DNA of 64,000 nucleotides, from contig NZ_CANMZV010000020.1 of NCBI RefSeq assembly GCF_947502415.1, positions 1 through 64,000 on the forward strand, read 5' to 3'. Position 1 is the stretch's first letter. Every line of letters begins with the position of its first letter. Under the pieces are notes generated by a model, which was not told the origin of the DNA, did not search any database, and saw nothing but the letters and a program-made list of their open reading frames with translations. A program made the translations under genes and the position numbers. Shown in pieces: positions 17,827 through 28,695 of this stretch. Source of the stretch: an uncultured Photobacterium sp. GTDB taxonomy: Bacteria > Pseudomonadota > Gammaproteobacteria > Enterobacterales > Vibrionaceae.

Positions 17827-19146
17827 CTAACATTGCACATCAGATACATCATTGTGCCACTCCAAGTCACAATCCTGACCACGGAAAGCCTCGACAACAA
17901 ACAGCCCGGCAACCGCAGCCAGCTCCTCACCGTAATACACCAGAGGAGTACGACGCCGATTCCAGCTTGGCACCCCGTATTCCTGGAAAAGCTTCTTCAG
18001 TTTACGTTTCCCACTCCGGCCTACCGGCTTCACCTCTAGCCCTTCAGGATCAAACCGAACGGAAACCTCTTCATCCGGTTTCGGCAACCGTAACTGACCA
18101 TAACTCGTTGGCAGTAACTTCAATTCACCGAGATCCTGCGGCAATTGACAAGGCTGGCCAAGCAGGCACTCCTGCTGCCACTCCCTAATATCCGGCCATT
18201 GCTGTACCAAATATAAACGCTGCTGATAACGCCTGACCTGTACCTGCTGCCAACATAGCTGTGGATTCGCATCCGGCTTAGCCTTCACTATGGTATGCCA
18301 AATCTGCTCCAGCTGAGCTTGGGACGGCATTAGTACATCAAAGCGCTTCAGCCAATGACGAATCAATTGTTTACCAATCCGCTCTGAGCCCAGCTGCGAA
18401 ATAATTAGACTCTGATCGTGATACATTGCCTGCATCAGCTTTTCACGCAATAACTCCTGCAACAGGGCATCCTGCTCACCACATAAAGATGCACTTCGGG
18501 TCACGGCTTTTCGGATTCCCGGCCAGCGCGCGATCATCTGCGGTGCAACCTGGTGGCGCAGAAAATTCCGGTCGTAACGGGTATCCTGATTACTTTCATC
18601 TTCTACCCAGTCGAGTTGACACGACCGACCGTATTCTTCTATTTGCTGCCGGGTAACGCCCAACAGCGGCCTTAGGTGGTAACCACTGGCAAACGGCGTA
18701 CACTCAGCCATCGCAGCTAAACCCGCCGGGCCACTGCCGCGCTTAAGCGCCAGCAGCACAGTTTCCAGCTGATCATCGGCATGCTGCGCCGTCAATAGAA
18801 TATCTCCCGGCTGAAAATGCTTCTTCAGAGCCCGATATCGCTCATCACGGGCCAATTGTTCGACACTGATTCTGCTACCCAACTCAAGGTTTACCCGCTC
18901 AACCAGACATTCAATCCCTTCTTGTAGAGACCACTCAACGCAACGCTCACTCCATAGATCCGCATTAGCACTGAGACCATGATGAACATGAATCGCCAGA
19001 CAACGGTGCTGCGGATGCTGACGCAAAAAAAGCCCCATCAAATGCAACAGTACCCGTGAGTCCAATCCACCACTCAAGGCCAGGACAAAACGACGGGGAG
19101 TATCACTATAACTTTGAAAAATGGAACAAAAGCGGGAGTAAAGCAT
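17827..19146 (-). CDS. tilS: tRNA(Ile)-lysidine synthase
   Basis: TilS attaches lysine to C34 of the minor tRNA-Ile (CAU), which is essential for reading AUA codons. The PP-loop SGGLDS is at residues 25-30. The central and C-terminal TilS substrate-binding domains follow, for a total of 439 residues. I chose the ATG at 19146; an adjacent TTG one codon upstream is less likely. It lies downstream of accA, as in E. coli. Confidence 0.94.
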   Translation of the reverse strand: MLYSRFCSIFQSYSDTPRRFVLALSGGLDSRVLLHLMGLFLRQHPQHRCLAIHVHHGLSANADLWSERCVEWSLQEGIECLVERVNLELGSRISVEQLARDERYRALKKHFQPGDILLTAQHADDQLETVLLALKRGSGPAGLAAMAECTPFASGYHLRPLLGVTRQQIEEYGRSCQLDWVEDESNQDTRYDRNFLRHQVAPQMIARWPGIRKAVTRSASLCGEQDALLQELLREKLMQAMYHDQSLIISQLGSERIGKQLIRHWLKRFDVLMPSQAQLEQIWHTIVKAKPDANPQLCWQQVQVRRYQQRLYLVQQWPDIREWQQECLLGQPCQLPQDLGELKLLPTSYGQLRLPKPDEEVSVRFDPEGLEVKPVGRSGKRKLKKLFQEYGVPSWNRRRTPLVYYGEELAAVAGLFVVEAFRGQDCDLEWHNDVSDVQC

Positions 19147-19223
19147 CAAGGAAAACTCTTAACGAAAACAGACGAACTGACAAGTAGTATACCACTGTGC
19201 ACTTATAAACACTGTGAGCAAAT

Positions 19224-19256
19224 AAAAAAGCGGGCCAACCTAAGTTGACCCGCTCT
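19224..19256 (-). terminator. Terminator of accA
   Basis: The minus-strand stem GCGGGTCAAC / GTTGGCCCGC has one mismatch and is followed by a T run. It separates accA from tilS. Confidence 0.78.
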
Positions 19257-19277
19257 AGCAAATTCAATTAACAGAAC

Positions 19278-20237
19278 TTAACAGTAACCGTAGCTCAGCA
19301 ATCGCTGGTAACGACGCTCCAACAACGCTTCAGTATCCAGTGCTTCAAGCTCATTCAGGGTAGCCAGAAGCTGTGCCTTCAGATTTCCTGACATAGCGAC
19401 AACATCGCGGTGAGCACCACCCAACGGTTCTTCAATGATGTTATCAATCAGCTCAAGTTCCTTCAGACGCTCAGCTGTCATACCCATCGCTTCAGCAGCC
19501 TGAGGTGCCTTGTCTGAATCACGCCATAGAATAGATGCACAACCTTCCGGAGAAATCACTGAGTAAGTCGAGTACTGCAGCATGTTAACACAGTCGCCCA
19601 CACCAATCGCCAGTGCACCACCAGAACCACCTTCACCCACAACATTACAAATCACAGGTACAGTCAGGCCAGCCATTTCCTTCAGGTTAGTGGCAATCGC
19701 TTCAGACTGTCCGCGCTCTTCCGCACCAACACCCGGGTAAGCACCTGCAGTATCAATAAAAGTGATAATTGGCATCTTGAAACGCTCTGCCATTTTCATC
19801 AGGCGAAGAGCCTTGCGGTAACCTTCCGGTTTTGGCATCCCGAAGTTACGTAATACTTTTTCTTTGGTCTCTCGGCCTTTCTGGTGACCAATCACCATTA
19901 CCGGACGACCTTCCAGGCGTGCAATACCGCCAACCAATGCCTTATCATCAGCAAACGCACGGTCACCCGCCAGCTCATCGAACTCGGTAAACATGTGTTC
20001 GACATAGTCAAAGGTATACGGACGCTGTGGATGACGGGCTAGTTGAGCAACCTGCCATGCACCAAGATCACCAAAAATTTTCTTGGTAAGCTCCAGGCTC
20101 TTCTTTTCTAGCTGTTCAATTTCTTTTTCAAGATCAACCGACTGTGATTCTTCACGGCGAGACACATCACGCAGTGCTTCGATTTTTGCTTCCAGCTCAG
20201 CAATCGGCTGTTCAAACTCAAGGAAGTTCAGGCTCAT
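19278..20237 (-). CDS. accA: Acetyl-CoA carboxylase carboxyltransferase subunit alpha
   Basis: AccA pairs with AccD to transfer the carboxyl group from biotin to acetyl-CoA, the first committed step of fatty-acid synthesis. The 319 residues are full length and include '[20 protein letters not shown]' and '[15 protein letters not shown]', family hallmarks. It follows dnaE by 56 bp, the usual enterobacterial and vibrio arrangement. Confidence 0.97.
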   Translation of the reverse strand: MSLNFLEFEQPIAELEAKIEALRDVSRREESQSVDLEKEIEQLEKKSLELTKKIFGDLGAWQVAQLARHPQRPYTFDYVEHMFTEFDELAGDRAFADDKALVGGIARLEGRPVMVIGHQKGRETKEKVLRNFGMPKPEGYRKALRLMKMAERFKMPIITFIDTAGAYPGVGAEERGQSEAIATNLKEMAGLTVPVICNVVGEGGSGGALAIGVGDCVNMLQYSTYSVISPEGCASILWRDSDKAPQAAEAMGMTAERLKELELIDNIIEEPLGGAHRDVVAMSGNLKAQLLATLNELEALDTEALLERRYQRLLSYGYC

Positions 20238-20293
20238 ACCACTTCAATCCTTTTGCCCACAATTATTGTTCTGTCTAATAACTATGGGCTAAT

Positions 20294-23200
20294 TTAATTA
20301 AACTCAAGCTCAACTTGCTTTTCACCCAGCAATATTTTGAGATCAGAAATTAACTGATCTGCCGGGGTAACACGCCACTCTGTCCCGAGGGTCAACTTGG
20401 CGCGCGCATTCGAGCGCTGATAATACATATTGACAGGCACAGTACCTGCGCGATGCGGCTCCAGCACTTGGCTGAAGCGTTCAAAAAACTGTTCATCAAT
20501 TTGCCTCTCTGTTACAGAGATGGCAAGTCCCCGCAGATGCTTTTCTCGTGCATCTGAGATATCAAGCACTTCCCGGGCCGACATTTTAAGGCCACCGTTG
20601 AAATCATCAAAGCTGACCTGTCCGGAAACGACTAAAATTTTATCTTTTTCAATTAGATCCAGATAGCGTTCCAAGGCATCGGAAAATAGCATCACTTCCA
20701 TTCGACCAGAACGGTCATCCAAGGTCAGGATCCCGATCCGACTTCCCCGCTTGGTGGTCATCACTCGGGCGGCAATCACCAGGCCTGCAACCGACACAAC
20801 CTTATCACGTCCCGTCGGATGTGCATCTTTCAGACGCCAGGTCGTATAATGCTTCAGCTCCGGCACATAGGCATTAATCGGGTGACCTGTCAGGTAGAGA
20901 CCCAGCGTCTCGCGCTCACCTTCCAGCCAAACCTTGTCAGGCCATTCCGGAATATTGGCATATGCATGCTCCACCTCTTCCGGTGCCGCAGTCAGTACCC
21001 CGAACATATCCGTCTGGCCAAAGGCTTCAGCCTGATGGTGCTGGCTTGCCGCCTTAATGGCATCATCAAGCGTTGCCATCATTGCAGCACGGTTCGGCCC
21101 TAGTCGATCCATCGCTCCGGACTTGATCAATTTTTCCAGTACCCGCTTATTTACCTTCTTGGTATCAATTCTGGCACAAAAATCAAACAGGTCCTTGAAG
21201 TGTCCGCCTTTTTCTCGGGCTTCAATAATGTTTTCAATCGGGCCTTCACCGACACCTTTAACCGCACCGATACCATAGACAACTGCCCCATTATCATCAA
21301 CGTTGAAGCGGTACAGGCCTTTGTTGACGTCCGGCGGCAGCAACTTCAGCTTCATCCGGTGACACTCGTCCACCAGGCCGACAATCTTATCCGTATTATC
21401 CATATCAGCGGTCATTACCGCCGCCATAAATTCAGCCGGATAGTGTGCCTTTAGCCAAAGTGTCTGGTAAGAAACCAAGGCATAGGCCGCTGAGTGGGAT
21501 TTGTTGAAGCCGTAACCGGCGAATTTCTCCACCAAGTCGAAGATCTTCATCGCCAGCTCGCCATCAACGCCATTCTTGATGGCGCCTTCCTCGAAGATCG
21601 CACGCTGCTTGGCCATCTCTTCCGGTTTTTTCTTACCCATCGCACGACGAAGCATATCTGCTCCACCCAGGGTATAACCAGCAAGAACCTGAGCAATCTG
21701 CATAACCTGTTCCTGATACAGGATGATGCCGTAGGTTGGCTCAAGGATCTCTTTTAGTGATTCATGCTGCCATTTTTCATCCGGGTAAGAAACAGCCTCG
21801 CGACCATGCTTACGGTCGATAAAGTTATCAACCATCCCCGACTGCAACGGCCCCGGACGGAACAAGGCCACCAGTGCGATCATATCTTCGAAGCAGTCCG
21901 GCTGCAGGCGCTTGATCAGATCTTTCATCCCGCGGGATTCCAACTGGAACACCGCGGTGGATTCTGAGCGCTGTAACATAGCGAATGATTTAGCATCAGC
22001 CATCGGAATCGCAGCGATATTAACCGGGTCTTCACCTTGCGCTTCCAACCGTGGGTTAATCATCCCCAATGCCCAGTCGATAATGGTCAGAGTTCGCAGC
22101 CCCAAGAAGTCAAACTTAACCAGGCCAGCTGTTTCTACGTCATTCTTATCAAACTGGGTAACCGGGTTACCGCCTTCGGCATCACAATATAATGGCGCGA
22201 AATCTGTAATCGTCGTTGGTGAGATAACCACACCACCGGCGTGCTTACCGGCATTTCGTGTCACACCTTCTAATATGCGACACATATCGATAAGATCTTT
22301 AACTTCCTCATCGGCCTCATAAACTTGGCCTAACTGAGGCTCGGCATCAAAAGCTTTAGCCAGAGTCATGCCAGGCTCGGCCGGTACCAACTTGGAAATT
22401 CGGTCAACGAAGCCATACGGGTGTCCCAACACCCGGCCTACATCTCGGATAACCGCCTTCGCTGCCATGGTACCGAAAGTGATGATCTGAGATACCGCAT
22501 CACGACCATACATTTCAGCCACGTGATCGATAACCAAATCACGCTTATCCATACAAAAGTCGATATCGAAATCGGGCATGGATACACGTTCAGGGTTCAG
22601 GAATCGTTCGAACAGCAAGTCAAATTCCAGCGGATCCAGATCGGTGATATCTAAGGCATATGCCACCAACGAACCGGCACCGGAACCACGCCCAGGCCCT
22701 ACTGGCACCCCGTTGTCTTTTGACCACTGGATGAATTCCATTACGATCAGGAAGTAGCCAGGGAATCCCATCTGGTTGATAACTTTTAGCTCAATGTCCA
22801 GACGTTCATCATATTCAGGACGGCGCTTGAGGCGCTCTTCCTCATCCGGGAACAAAAAGGCCAAACGGCGTTCCAGACCTTCCTTAGACTCCTTAACCAA
22901 GAAATCCTCGATGGTCATTTCACCTGTAGGGAAATTCGGAAGAAAGTACTCACCCAAGCGAACAGTGACATTACATCGCTTAGCAATCTCGACACTGTTT
23001 TCAAGCGCTTCAGGAATATCCGAGAACAGCTCGCACATTTCCTCTTCGCTGCGCAAATACTGCTGCTCGCTATACAATTTCGGTCGGTTAGGATCAGCCA
23101 TGGTATAACCATCGTGGATGGCTACCCGGATTTCATGGGCATCGAATTGATCAGGAGACAATAAGCGAACATCATTGGTCGCAACCACCGGTAAACCAGC

Positions 23201-23773
23201 CTGCTCTGCCAGTTCGACGGCAAAGTGCAAATAAGCCTCTTCATCGGCTCTGCCAGTTCGCACTAACTCCAGATAATAACTATCAGGGAAGTGAGTCTGA
23301 TAAAACTCAACAAAGCGGTTAACCATATTCTGGTTTCCCTTCAGCAATGCCTTGCCGACATCACCAGTCTTACCACCAGACAGCAAGATCAAACCTTTAT
23401 TATGTTTGATCAACCACTCCCGGTCGATCACCGGCATATGCTGAACATGTCCGCGCTGGTAAGCCTCAGAAATCAGCATTGTCAGATTCTGATAACCCTC
23501 GTTATCAGCCGCCAGCACCGTCAGATCAAACAGCTCATCGCCCATTTCTTCTGACTGAACCTTGAAATCTGCACCGATGATCGGCTTCATGCCGGCACCA
23601 TGAGCAGCGAAATAGAATTTCACCAAGCCACACAGGTTAGTGAAATCGGTCAATGCCATTGCAGGCATCCCCATTCCAGCTACCTTTTTTACCAACGGCG
23701 GAACTTTGGACAGGCCGTCCACCATAGAGAAGTCACTGTGGACACGAAGATGAATAAAACGAGGTTCAGCCAT
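20294..23773 (-). CDS. dnaE: DNA polymerase III subunit alpha
   Basis: DnaE is the replicative polymerase catalytic subunit (1159 residues; E. coli 1160). An N-terminal PHP domain begins '[19 protein letters not shown]'. The family C polymerase core carries the catalytic aspartates in '[14 protein letters not shown]'. The fingers ('[20 protein letters not shown]'), a helix-hairpin-helix and a C-terminal OB-fold ('[18 protein letters not shown]') follow. The gap to rnhB is 138 bp; it holds an inverted repeat but no obvious terminator. Confidence 0.98.
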   Translation of the reverse strand: MAEPRFIHLRVHSDFSMVDGLSKVPPLVKKVAGMGMPAMALTDFTNLCGLVKFYFAAHGAGMKPIIGADFKVQSEEMGDELFDLTVLAADNEGYQNLTMLISEAYQRGHVQHMPVIDREWLIKHNKGLILLSGGKTGDVGKALLKGNQNMVNRFVEFYQTHFPDSYYLELVRTGRADEEAYLHFAVELAEQAGLPVVATNDVRLLSPDQFDAHEIRVAIHDGYTMADPNRPKLYSEQQYLRSEEEMCELFSDIPEALENSVEIAKRCNVTVRLGEYFLPNFPTGEMTIEDFLVKESKEGLERRLAFLFPDEEERLKRRPEYDERLDIELKVINQMGFPGYFLIVMEFIQWSKDNGVPVGPGRGSGAGSLVAYALDITDLDPLEFDLLFERFLNPERVSMPDFDIDFCMDKRDLVIDHVAEMYGRDAVSQIITFGTMAAKAVIRDVGRVLGHPYGFVDRISKLVPAEPGMTLAKAFDAEPQLGQVYEADEEVKDLIDMCRILEGVTRNAGKHAGGVVISPTTITDFAPLYCDAEGGNPVTQFDKNDVETAGLVKFDFLGLRTLTIIDWALGMINPRLEAQGEDPVNIAAIPMADAKSFAMLQRSESTAVFQLESRGMKDLIKRLQPDCFEDMIALVALFRPGPLQSGMVDNFIDRKHGREAVSYPDEKWQHESLKEILEPTYGIILYQEQVMQIAQVLAGYTLGGADMLRRAMGKKKPEEMAKQRAIFEEGAIKNGVDGELAMKIFDLVEKFAGYGFNKSHSAAYALVSYQTLWLKAHYPAEFMAAVMTADMDNTDKIVGLVDECHRMKLKLLPPDVNKGLYRFNVDDNGAVVYGIGAVKGVGEGPIENIIEAREKGGHFKDLFDFCARIDTKKVNKRVLEKLIKSGAMDRLGPNRAAMMATLDDAIKAASQHHQAEAFGQTDMFGVLTAAPEEVEHAYANIPEWPDKVWLEGERETLGLYLTGHPINAYVPELKHYTTWRLKDAHPTGRDKVVSVAGLVIAARVMTTKRGSRIGILTLDDRSGRMEVMLFSDALERYLDLIEKDKILVVSGQVSFDDFNGGLKMSAREVLDISDAREKHLRGLAISVTERQIDEQFFERFSQVLEPHRAGTVPVNMYYQRSNARAKLTLGTEWRVTPADQLISDLKILLGEKQVELEFN

Positions 23774-23911
23774 GACTAACCTGATCTGATGTGTTCTTGA
23801 TACGAAGGAAAGATTATAGCCTAAAGAGGAATAATCATCACTGTAAGTGACTTAATCACCAAGCTTCTGATGATTAAGTCAACAATTTACGGGCGCTCGG
23901 GAAGTAAGGCG

Positions 23912-24517
23912 CTAGTCCAAACCGAGGATACGTTTCACTGGCTTGAAGCTGTTGCGATGCTGATCGATAGCACCGTGCTGTTCTAGTGCCTCAAAATGCG
24001 CTTTGGTCGGATAACCTTTGTGCTTGGCAAAACCGTATTGCGGATACTGGACATCCAGGTCTTCCATTTCACGGTCACGGGTCACTTTGGCCAGGATTGA
24101 AGCCGCACTGATTTCAGCGACACGTAAATCCCCCTTAACCACTGCCTGTGCAGCCATTGGCAACTCCGGTATCTTGTTACCATCCACCAGCACATAATCC
24201 GGCTGTACCGACAGGCCGGCAACGGCACGCTGCATAGCGACCATGGTAGCCTGCAGGATGTTCAGCTGGTCGATTTCTTCCGGCTCACAACGGCCCAGTG
24301 ACCACGCCAGTGCTTTCTCTTTGATTTCATCAAACAGAGCATTACGTTTTTTTTCACTCAGCTTTTTTGAATCAGTTAGCCCATCAATCGGGTTATTCGG
24401 ATCGAGGATCACCGCAGCCGTGACGACAGCGCCAACCAATGGGCCACGACCGACTTCATCAACTCCGGCAATCAGGTTTGCCTGAGGGTACTCAAAAGGT
24501 TCAAGAATTGTTGCCAT
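23912..24517 (-). CDS. rnhB: Ribonuclease HII
   Basis: RNase HII removes ribonucleotides from DNA and RNA-DNA hybrids. The motif '[19 protein letters not shown]' gives the first catalytic Asp-Glu pair, and 'SKKLSEKKR' and '[15 protein letters not shown]' follow. The length of 201 residues is standard. It overlaps the end of lpxB by 17 bp, which indicates coupled translation. Confidence 0.96.
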   Translation of the reverse strand: MATILEPFEYPQANLIAGVDEVGRGPLVGAVVTAAVILDPNNPIDGLTDSKKLSEKKRNALFDEIKEKALAWSLGRCEPEEIDQLNILQATMVAMQRAVAGLSVQPDYVLVDGNKIPELPMAAQAVVKGDLRVAEISAASILAKVTRDREMEDLDVQYPQYGFAKHKGYPTKAHFEALEQHGAIDQHRNSFKPVKRILGLD

Positions 24518-25658
24518 TATCTCTATCTATCAATTTCAGGACAGCTGCTGCCGCCTGTTTGTCTGCATCGCATTTGATCAGCTGGTGCAGGCGGGAAAAC
24601 TCCGTCATCAGCTCACTATTATCCGAGCTCAGGAATCGGTCGACTTCCGCACACAGTTTCTCCGGTACGCAATCGTCCTGAAGCAATTCCGGAACTAACT
24701 CCCGGTCAGCTAATATATTGGCCAGAGACACATATTTGGTTTTGAGCATCCGCTTTGCCAACCAGGCAGTCAGCGGCTTCACCTTATAACCGACGACCAT
24801 CGGCCGTTTAACCAGCATGCACTCCAACGCCACGGTTCCGGAAGCCAGCAAAACAGCATCTGAAGCTATCATGGCATTGCGGGCCGTATCGTCGACCAGA
24901 ACAAAATCCAGTTCAGGAGCAGTCTCTCGCCAAGCCAGCTCAAACTGCTGTCGACGCTTCTGGTTGACCAAGGCAACCACAAACCCCAAATCTGGGTGTT
25001 TTTGCTTTAGCTGCTTACAAGTTTCAATGAAAGGCGCGGCCAACATCTCCATCTCGCTACCGCGGCTACCCGGCAGCACCGCTAGCCAACGTTTGTCGTT
25101 ATCGAGATTAAGCAATTGCCGGGCAGCCTGCTTATCTGTCTGCATCGGGATGGCATCAGCCATAGTATGACCGACAAACTCACAAGGAACATTGAACTTG
25201 TCGTAAAATGCTTTTTCAAATGGCAGGAAGGCCAACACCAGGTTAGTGGCCGCTTCGATTTTGAAAATACGTTTCTGGCGCCAGGCCCAAACGGACGGGC
25301 TGACATAGTGAACGGTTTTGACCCCTTGCTTCTTTAAATCCAGCTCAAGACGCAAATTAAAGTCTGGCGCATCAATACCAACAAACACATCAGGTGGGTT
25401 ATCAGTGAAGTATTTCACCAATTCAGCTTTCACCTTGAACAGGCGCGGCAAGCGGCCAAGGACCTCAACAATCCCCATCACAGCCAGCTCTTCCATATCA
25501 AAAAGCGTCTCGCAACCTTCAGCCTGCATTCGCGGACCGGCAATGCCGACAAACTCCGCATCCGGGTACTGCTGCGTGATTGCCTGCATAAAACCGGCAC
25601 CTAAAATATCGCCGGAGATTTCCCCGGCGACAATTCCTATTCGAAGTGGCTTCGTCAT
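24501..25658 (-). CDS. lpxB: Lipid-A-disaccharide synthase
   Basis: LpxB joins lipid X and UDP-2,3-diacylglucosamine to form the lipid A disaccharide at the inner membrane. The 385-residue GT-B glycosyltransferase begins '[20 protein letters not shown]' and includes '[13 protein letters not shown]' and '[10 protein letters not shown]'. It follows lpxA with only 2 bp between stop and start. Confidence 0.96.
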   Translation of the reverse strand: MTKPLRIGIVAGEISGDILGAGFMQAITQQYPDAEFVGIAGPRMQAEGCETLFDMEELAVMGIVEVLGRLPRLFKVKAELVKYFTDNPPDVFVGIDAPDFNLRLELDLKKQGVKTVHYVSPSVWAWRQKRIFKIEAATNLVLAFLPFEKAFYDKFNVPCEFVGHTMADAIPMQTDKQAARQLLNLDNDKRWLAVLPGSRGSEMEMLAAPFIETCKQLKQKHPDLGFVVALVNQKRRQQFELAWRETAPELDFVLVDDTARNAMIASDAVLLASGTVALECMLVKRPMVVGYKVKPLTAWLAKRMLKTKYVSLANILADRELVPELLQDDCVPEKLCAEVDRFLSSDNSELMTEFSRLHQLIKCDADKQAAAAVLKLIDRDNGNNS

Positions 25659-25660
25659 AA

Positions 25661-26449
25661 TTAGCGAATAATTCCGCGAGTCGATTTTTCGAAAAACTCA
25701 ACGAACAGCTCCAGAGACTTGTGCTCCTTCGCCATTTCTTCGATTTCAGGCTTCACTTCAGCCAGCGTCTTGCCCGAACGGTACAAAGATTTGTACACAG
25801 CACGGATCGCTTTGATCTCAGCCTTTTCAAAACCACGACGCTTCAAGCCTTCAACATTAATACCGAATGGTGCACAGTGGTTACCTTGAGCCATCACGTA
25901 CGGAGGAACATCCTGAACAACGATAGAACCGCCGCCCAACATACAGTGATCGCCAATCGTACAGAACTGATGGATAGCTGACATGCCGCCTACGATTGCC
26001 TGGTTACCCACTTTTACATGGCCAGCCAGCGTCGCATTGTTGGCGAAGATACAACGATCACCAACAATACAATCATGCGCTACGTGCGCATTGATCATAA
26101 ACAGGTTGTCATTACCAACTTTAGTAATACCGTTATCCTGAACCGTACCGCGGTGCATGGTCACACTCTCGCGGATGGTGTTACGGTCACCAATTTCCAA
26201 ACGGGTCGGCTCATTGGCATATTTCAGGTCCTGACATTCTTCACCGATAGAAGCAAATTGGAAAATTCGGTTCTCACGGCCAATTTTTGTCGGGCCTTTA
26301 ACTACCACGTGCGACATGATCTCGGTGTCTTCACCGATTTCCACATCGGCACCGATGTATGTAAATGGGCCAACTTTTACGTTCGCACCAATGATTGCAC
26401 CCTCTTCAACAATCGCTGACGGGTGGATTTGTGCCGTTTCGTGAATCAT
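25661..26449 (-). CDS. lpxA: UDP-N-acetylglucosamine acyltransferase
   Basis: LpxA adds the first 3-hydroxyacyl chain to UDP-GlcNAc in lipid A synthesis. The 262-residue protein begins [14 protein letters not shown], and most of it is left-handed beta-helix hexapeptide repeats. The catalytic histidine is in 'NAHVAHDC'. The ATG at 26449 overlaps the fabZ stop by one base (TAATG), so I prefer it to upstream in-frame starts inside fabZ. Confidence 0.96.
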   Translation of the reverse strand: MIHETAQIHPSAIVEEGAIIGANVKVGPFTYIGADVEIGEDTEIMSHVVVKGPTKIGRENRIFQFASIGEECQDLKYANEPTRLEIGDRNTIRESVTMHRGTVQDNGITKVGNDNLFMINAHVAHDCIVGDRCIFANNATLAGHVKVGNQAIVGGMSAIHQFCTIGDHCMLGGGSIVVQDVPPYVMAQGNHCAPFGINVEGLKRRGFEKAEIKAIRAVYKSLYRSGKTLAEVKPEIEEMAKEHKSLELFVEFFEKSTRGIIR

Positions 26450-26901
26450 TAAAACTCTCGTCTTGCGCATTTTAGCTCTGCAGAGCACACTACATCGCCG
26501 TCGACTTTTGCTACACCATTAAACATAGCAATACCACGACGCTCTTTTAGAAATTCCACTTCAATGATCATCTGATCACCCGGGCCAACTGGCTTGCGGA
26601 ATTTCGCGTTATCGATACTAGCGAAATAATACAGCTCATTTTCAGCTGGTGCACCGAACGTCTTAAACGCCAGCAGACCTGTCGCCTGCGCCATCGCTTC
26701 CAGAATCATAACACCTGGAAAAACAGGCATTTTAGGAAAGTGGCCGGTGAACTGAGGTTCGTTCACTGAAACATTTTTGATAGCTGTCAGTGTCTTGCCT
26801 TCTTCATAATCTGTTACGCGGTCAATCATCAGAAACGGATAACGATGAGGAAGAAGTTCTTGAATTTCTGTGATATTCAGCGTTTTATTTTCGCTAGTCA
26901 A
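26449..26901 (-). CDS. fabZ: 3-hydroxyacyl-[ACP] dehydratase
   Basis: FabZ dehydrates 3-hydroxyacyl-ACP in fatty-acid elongation and competes with LpxA/LpxD for that substrate. The hot-dog fold carries catalytic His54 (in GHFP) and Glu68. The 150 residues start with TTG, preceded by an AGGAA ribosome-binding site. No ATG is available before the conserved '[15 protein letters not shown]'. It lies between lpxD and lpxA as in most gammaproteobacteria. Confidence 0.96.
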   Translation of the reverse strand: MTSENKTLNITEIQELLPHRYPFLMIDRVTDYEEGKTLTAIKNVSVNEPQFTGHFPKMPVFPGVMILEAMAQATGLLAFKTFGAPAENELYYFASIDNAKFRKPVGPGDQMIIEVEFLKERRGIAMFNGVAKVDGDVVCSAELKCARREF

Positions 26902-27003
26902 AACTGAATTCCTGTCTAAGTTTAATTTAAAATACGGTACAACTATAACGCAAAGCGGCCTACACAGTGTGCAGGCCTACTGACTGATAAAAGTGCTCGA
27001 GCG

Positions 27004-28032
27004 CTATTCGCCCTTATCCGCCAATTTCTTTTCAACTGACTTAAGACGTTTATTCATCTCGTCAATCTTCATGACTCGAGCAGCTGTTTTGCGCCATTCT
27101 CTGTTTGGCTGTAGCGGGATGCCCGAAGAGAACATACCTTTCTCTTCAATACTACGCATCACCATACCCATACCAGTAATGGTTACACCATCTGCAATCT
27201 CAATGTGGCCATTAATAACTGACGCACCACCAATAATACAGTACTTACCAATTTTAGTGCTGCCCGCAACAATGGTACCACCCGCCATCGCAGTACCATA
27301 TCCGATCTGCACATTGTGGGCGATTTGCATTTGGTTATCGAGAATCACATTATCTTCGATAACAGTATCATCAAGCGCACCACGGTCAATCGTAGTACAA
27401 GCGCCGATTTCAACGCGGTTACCAATACGAACACTGCCCAACTGTGGGATCTTTACCCACTCGCCTTTATCATTCGCATAGCCGAAACCATCAGAACCAA
27501 TAACCGTACTGGATTGAACCAGGCACTGTTCACCCAGCACCACACTGTGATAAATGCTGACATTTGCCCACAATTTAGTCCCTGCACCAATTTCGGCATT
27601 TTTACCAATAAAACAGCCGGCACCAATCTGCACATTGTCACCAATGCGCACGCCCGCTTCGATCACGGCATTATGACCAATCGCAACGTTATTTCCCAAC
27701 ACGGCAGTTGGATCAACATACGCTGATGCTGCAATTTCCATTGCGGCTGCTGGTGTTGTATCCAGCAACTGAGCCACTAATGCATAGCAAATATATGGAT
27801 CTTTAACTATTAATGCATTGCCTTGGAAATGCTCGACATCCCCTTCTCGTAGCATTACAGCCGAAGCCTTGCACTCAGCAAGCAGCTTACGGTATTTGCT
27901 ATCAGAAAGAAACGTGATCTGTCCTTCACCAGCCTTGCTCATGTTGGCAAGAGAGTGAATTTCAACAGAACCTTCACCTCGAAGCTCTGCTCCCAGTTTG
28001 TCTGCTAGTTCAGAAAGAGTAATTCCAGCCAT
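27004..28032 (-). CDS. lpxD: UDP-3-O-acylglucosamine N-acyltransferase
   Basis: LpxD adds the second 3-hydroxyacyl chain to the lipid A precursor. The 342 residues have an N-terminal uridine-binding domain ('[13 protein letters not shown]'). A hexapeptide-repeat beta-helix follows, with the catalytic histidine in 'QIAHNVQIG', then a C-terminal helix. It follows skp after a 137-bp gap, longer than in E. coli, with no terminator that I see. Confidence 0.96.
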   Translation of the reverse strand: MAGITLSELADKLGAELRGEGSVEIHSLANMSKAGEGQITFLSDSKYRKLLAECKASAVMLREGDVEHFQGNALIVKDPYICYALVAQLLDTTPAAAMEIAASAYVDPTAVLGNNVAIGHNAVIEAGVRIGDNVQIGAGCFIGKNAEIGAGTKLWANVSIYHSVVLGEQCLVQSSTVIGSDGFGYANDKGEWVKIPQLGSVRIGNRVEIGACTTIDRGALDDTVIEDNVILDNQMQIAHNVQIGYGTAMAGGTIVAGSTKIGKYCIIGGASVINGHIEIADGVTITGMGMVMRSIEEKGMFSSGIPLQPNREWRKTAARVMKIDEMNKRLKSVEKKLADKGE

Positions 28033-28169
28033 TGTTTACCTTAATCGTTTATATTTATTCAGCTGTTTACACCGGATTATAAAGCAAAACGAAAATGCGG
28101 ATTCCAACAAATGTAATCACGCACTTTCGACAAAGCTTCAGCCAACTCAGCTACACTGAAAATTGCAGT

Positions 28170-28676
28170 TTATTTTACTGCAGAAATCACCTTAGTAGAC
28201 AAGTCATCTTTAGGGCTAGCGTATAGGACAGCATTAGCATCAACAATGATGTCATAACCTTCACGCTTCGCCACATCCTGAATCGCCTTACGGATTTTTT
28301 GAACCAGCTTCTGCTCTTCTTCAGCACCGCGACGACGCTGGTCTTCCTGAAGCGCTTTCGCTTTCAATTTGTAGTCAGACTCAAGCGATGCCATCTCACG
28401 TTGCAGCTTGGTGCGCTCACTCGAACTCATCAGTTCACCGTCACGCTTAACCTTGTCTACTTTGGTTTTCATTTTACTTTCGATTCCACGTAGCTCGTCG
28501 ATGCGGTCTTTGAACTCGCCACGCAGTTTCTCGGCAACATTATACCGTTTTGCCAGCTGAGCCATAGCCTGACCAGTTGCAACATAGCCAACTTTCTGAG
28601 CCGCTTCAGCTGCCTGGGCACATACAGAAGAAAGAATCACCAGGCTAAGACTTGCCGCTTTAATCCACTGTTTCAA
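28170..28676 (-). CDS. skp: Periplasmic chaperone Skp (OmpH)
   Basis: Skp holds unfolded outer-membrane proteins during transit to the Bam complex. The 168-residue protein has a signal peptide, 'MKQWIKAASLSLVILSSVCA', followed by a charged, helical coiled-coil middle and the conserved end 'DIIVDANAVLYAS'. The start is TTG at 28676, six bases after a strong GAGGAGA ribosome-binding site. The next in-frame starts upstream lie inside bamA and would spoil the signal peptide. Confidence 0.93.
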   Translation of the reverse strand: MKQWIKAASLSLVILSSVCAQAAEAAQKVGYVATGQAMAQLAKRYNVAEKLRGEFKDRIDELRGIESKMKTKVDKVKRDGELMSSSERTKLQREMASLESDYKLKAKALQEDQRRRGAEEEQKLVQKIRKAIQDVAKREGYDIIVDANAVLYASPKDDLSTKVISAVK

Positions 28677-28695
28677 AGGGAATCTCCTCAAATAA

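Noticed and set aside
23849..23880. GACTTAATCA / TGATTAAGTC inverted repeat between dnaE and rnhB
   Set aside because: It has a 12-base loop, an AT-rich stem and no T run in the direction of transcription, so I do not call it a terminator.
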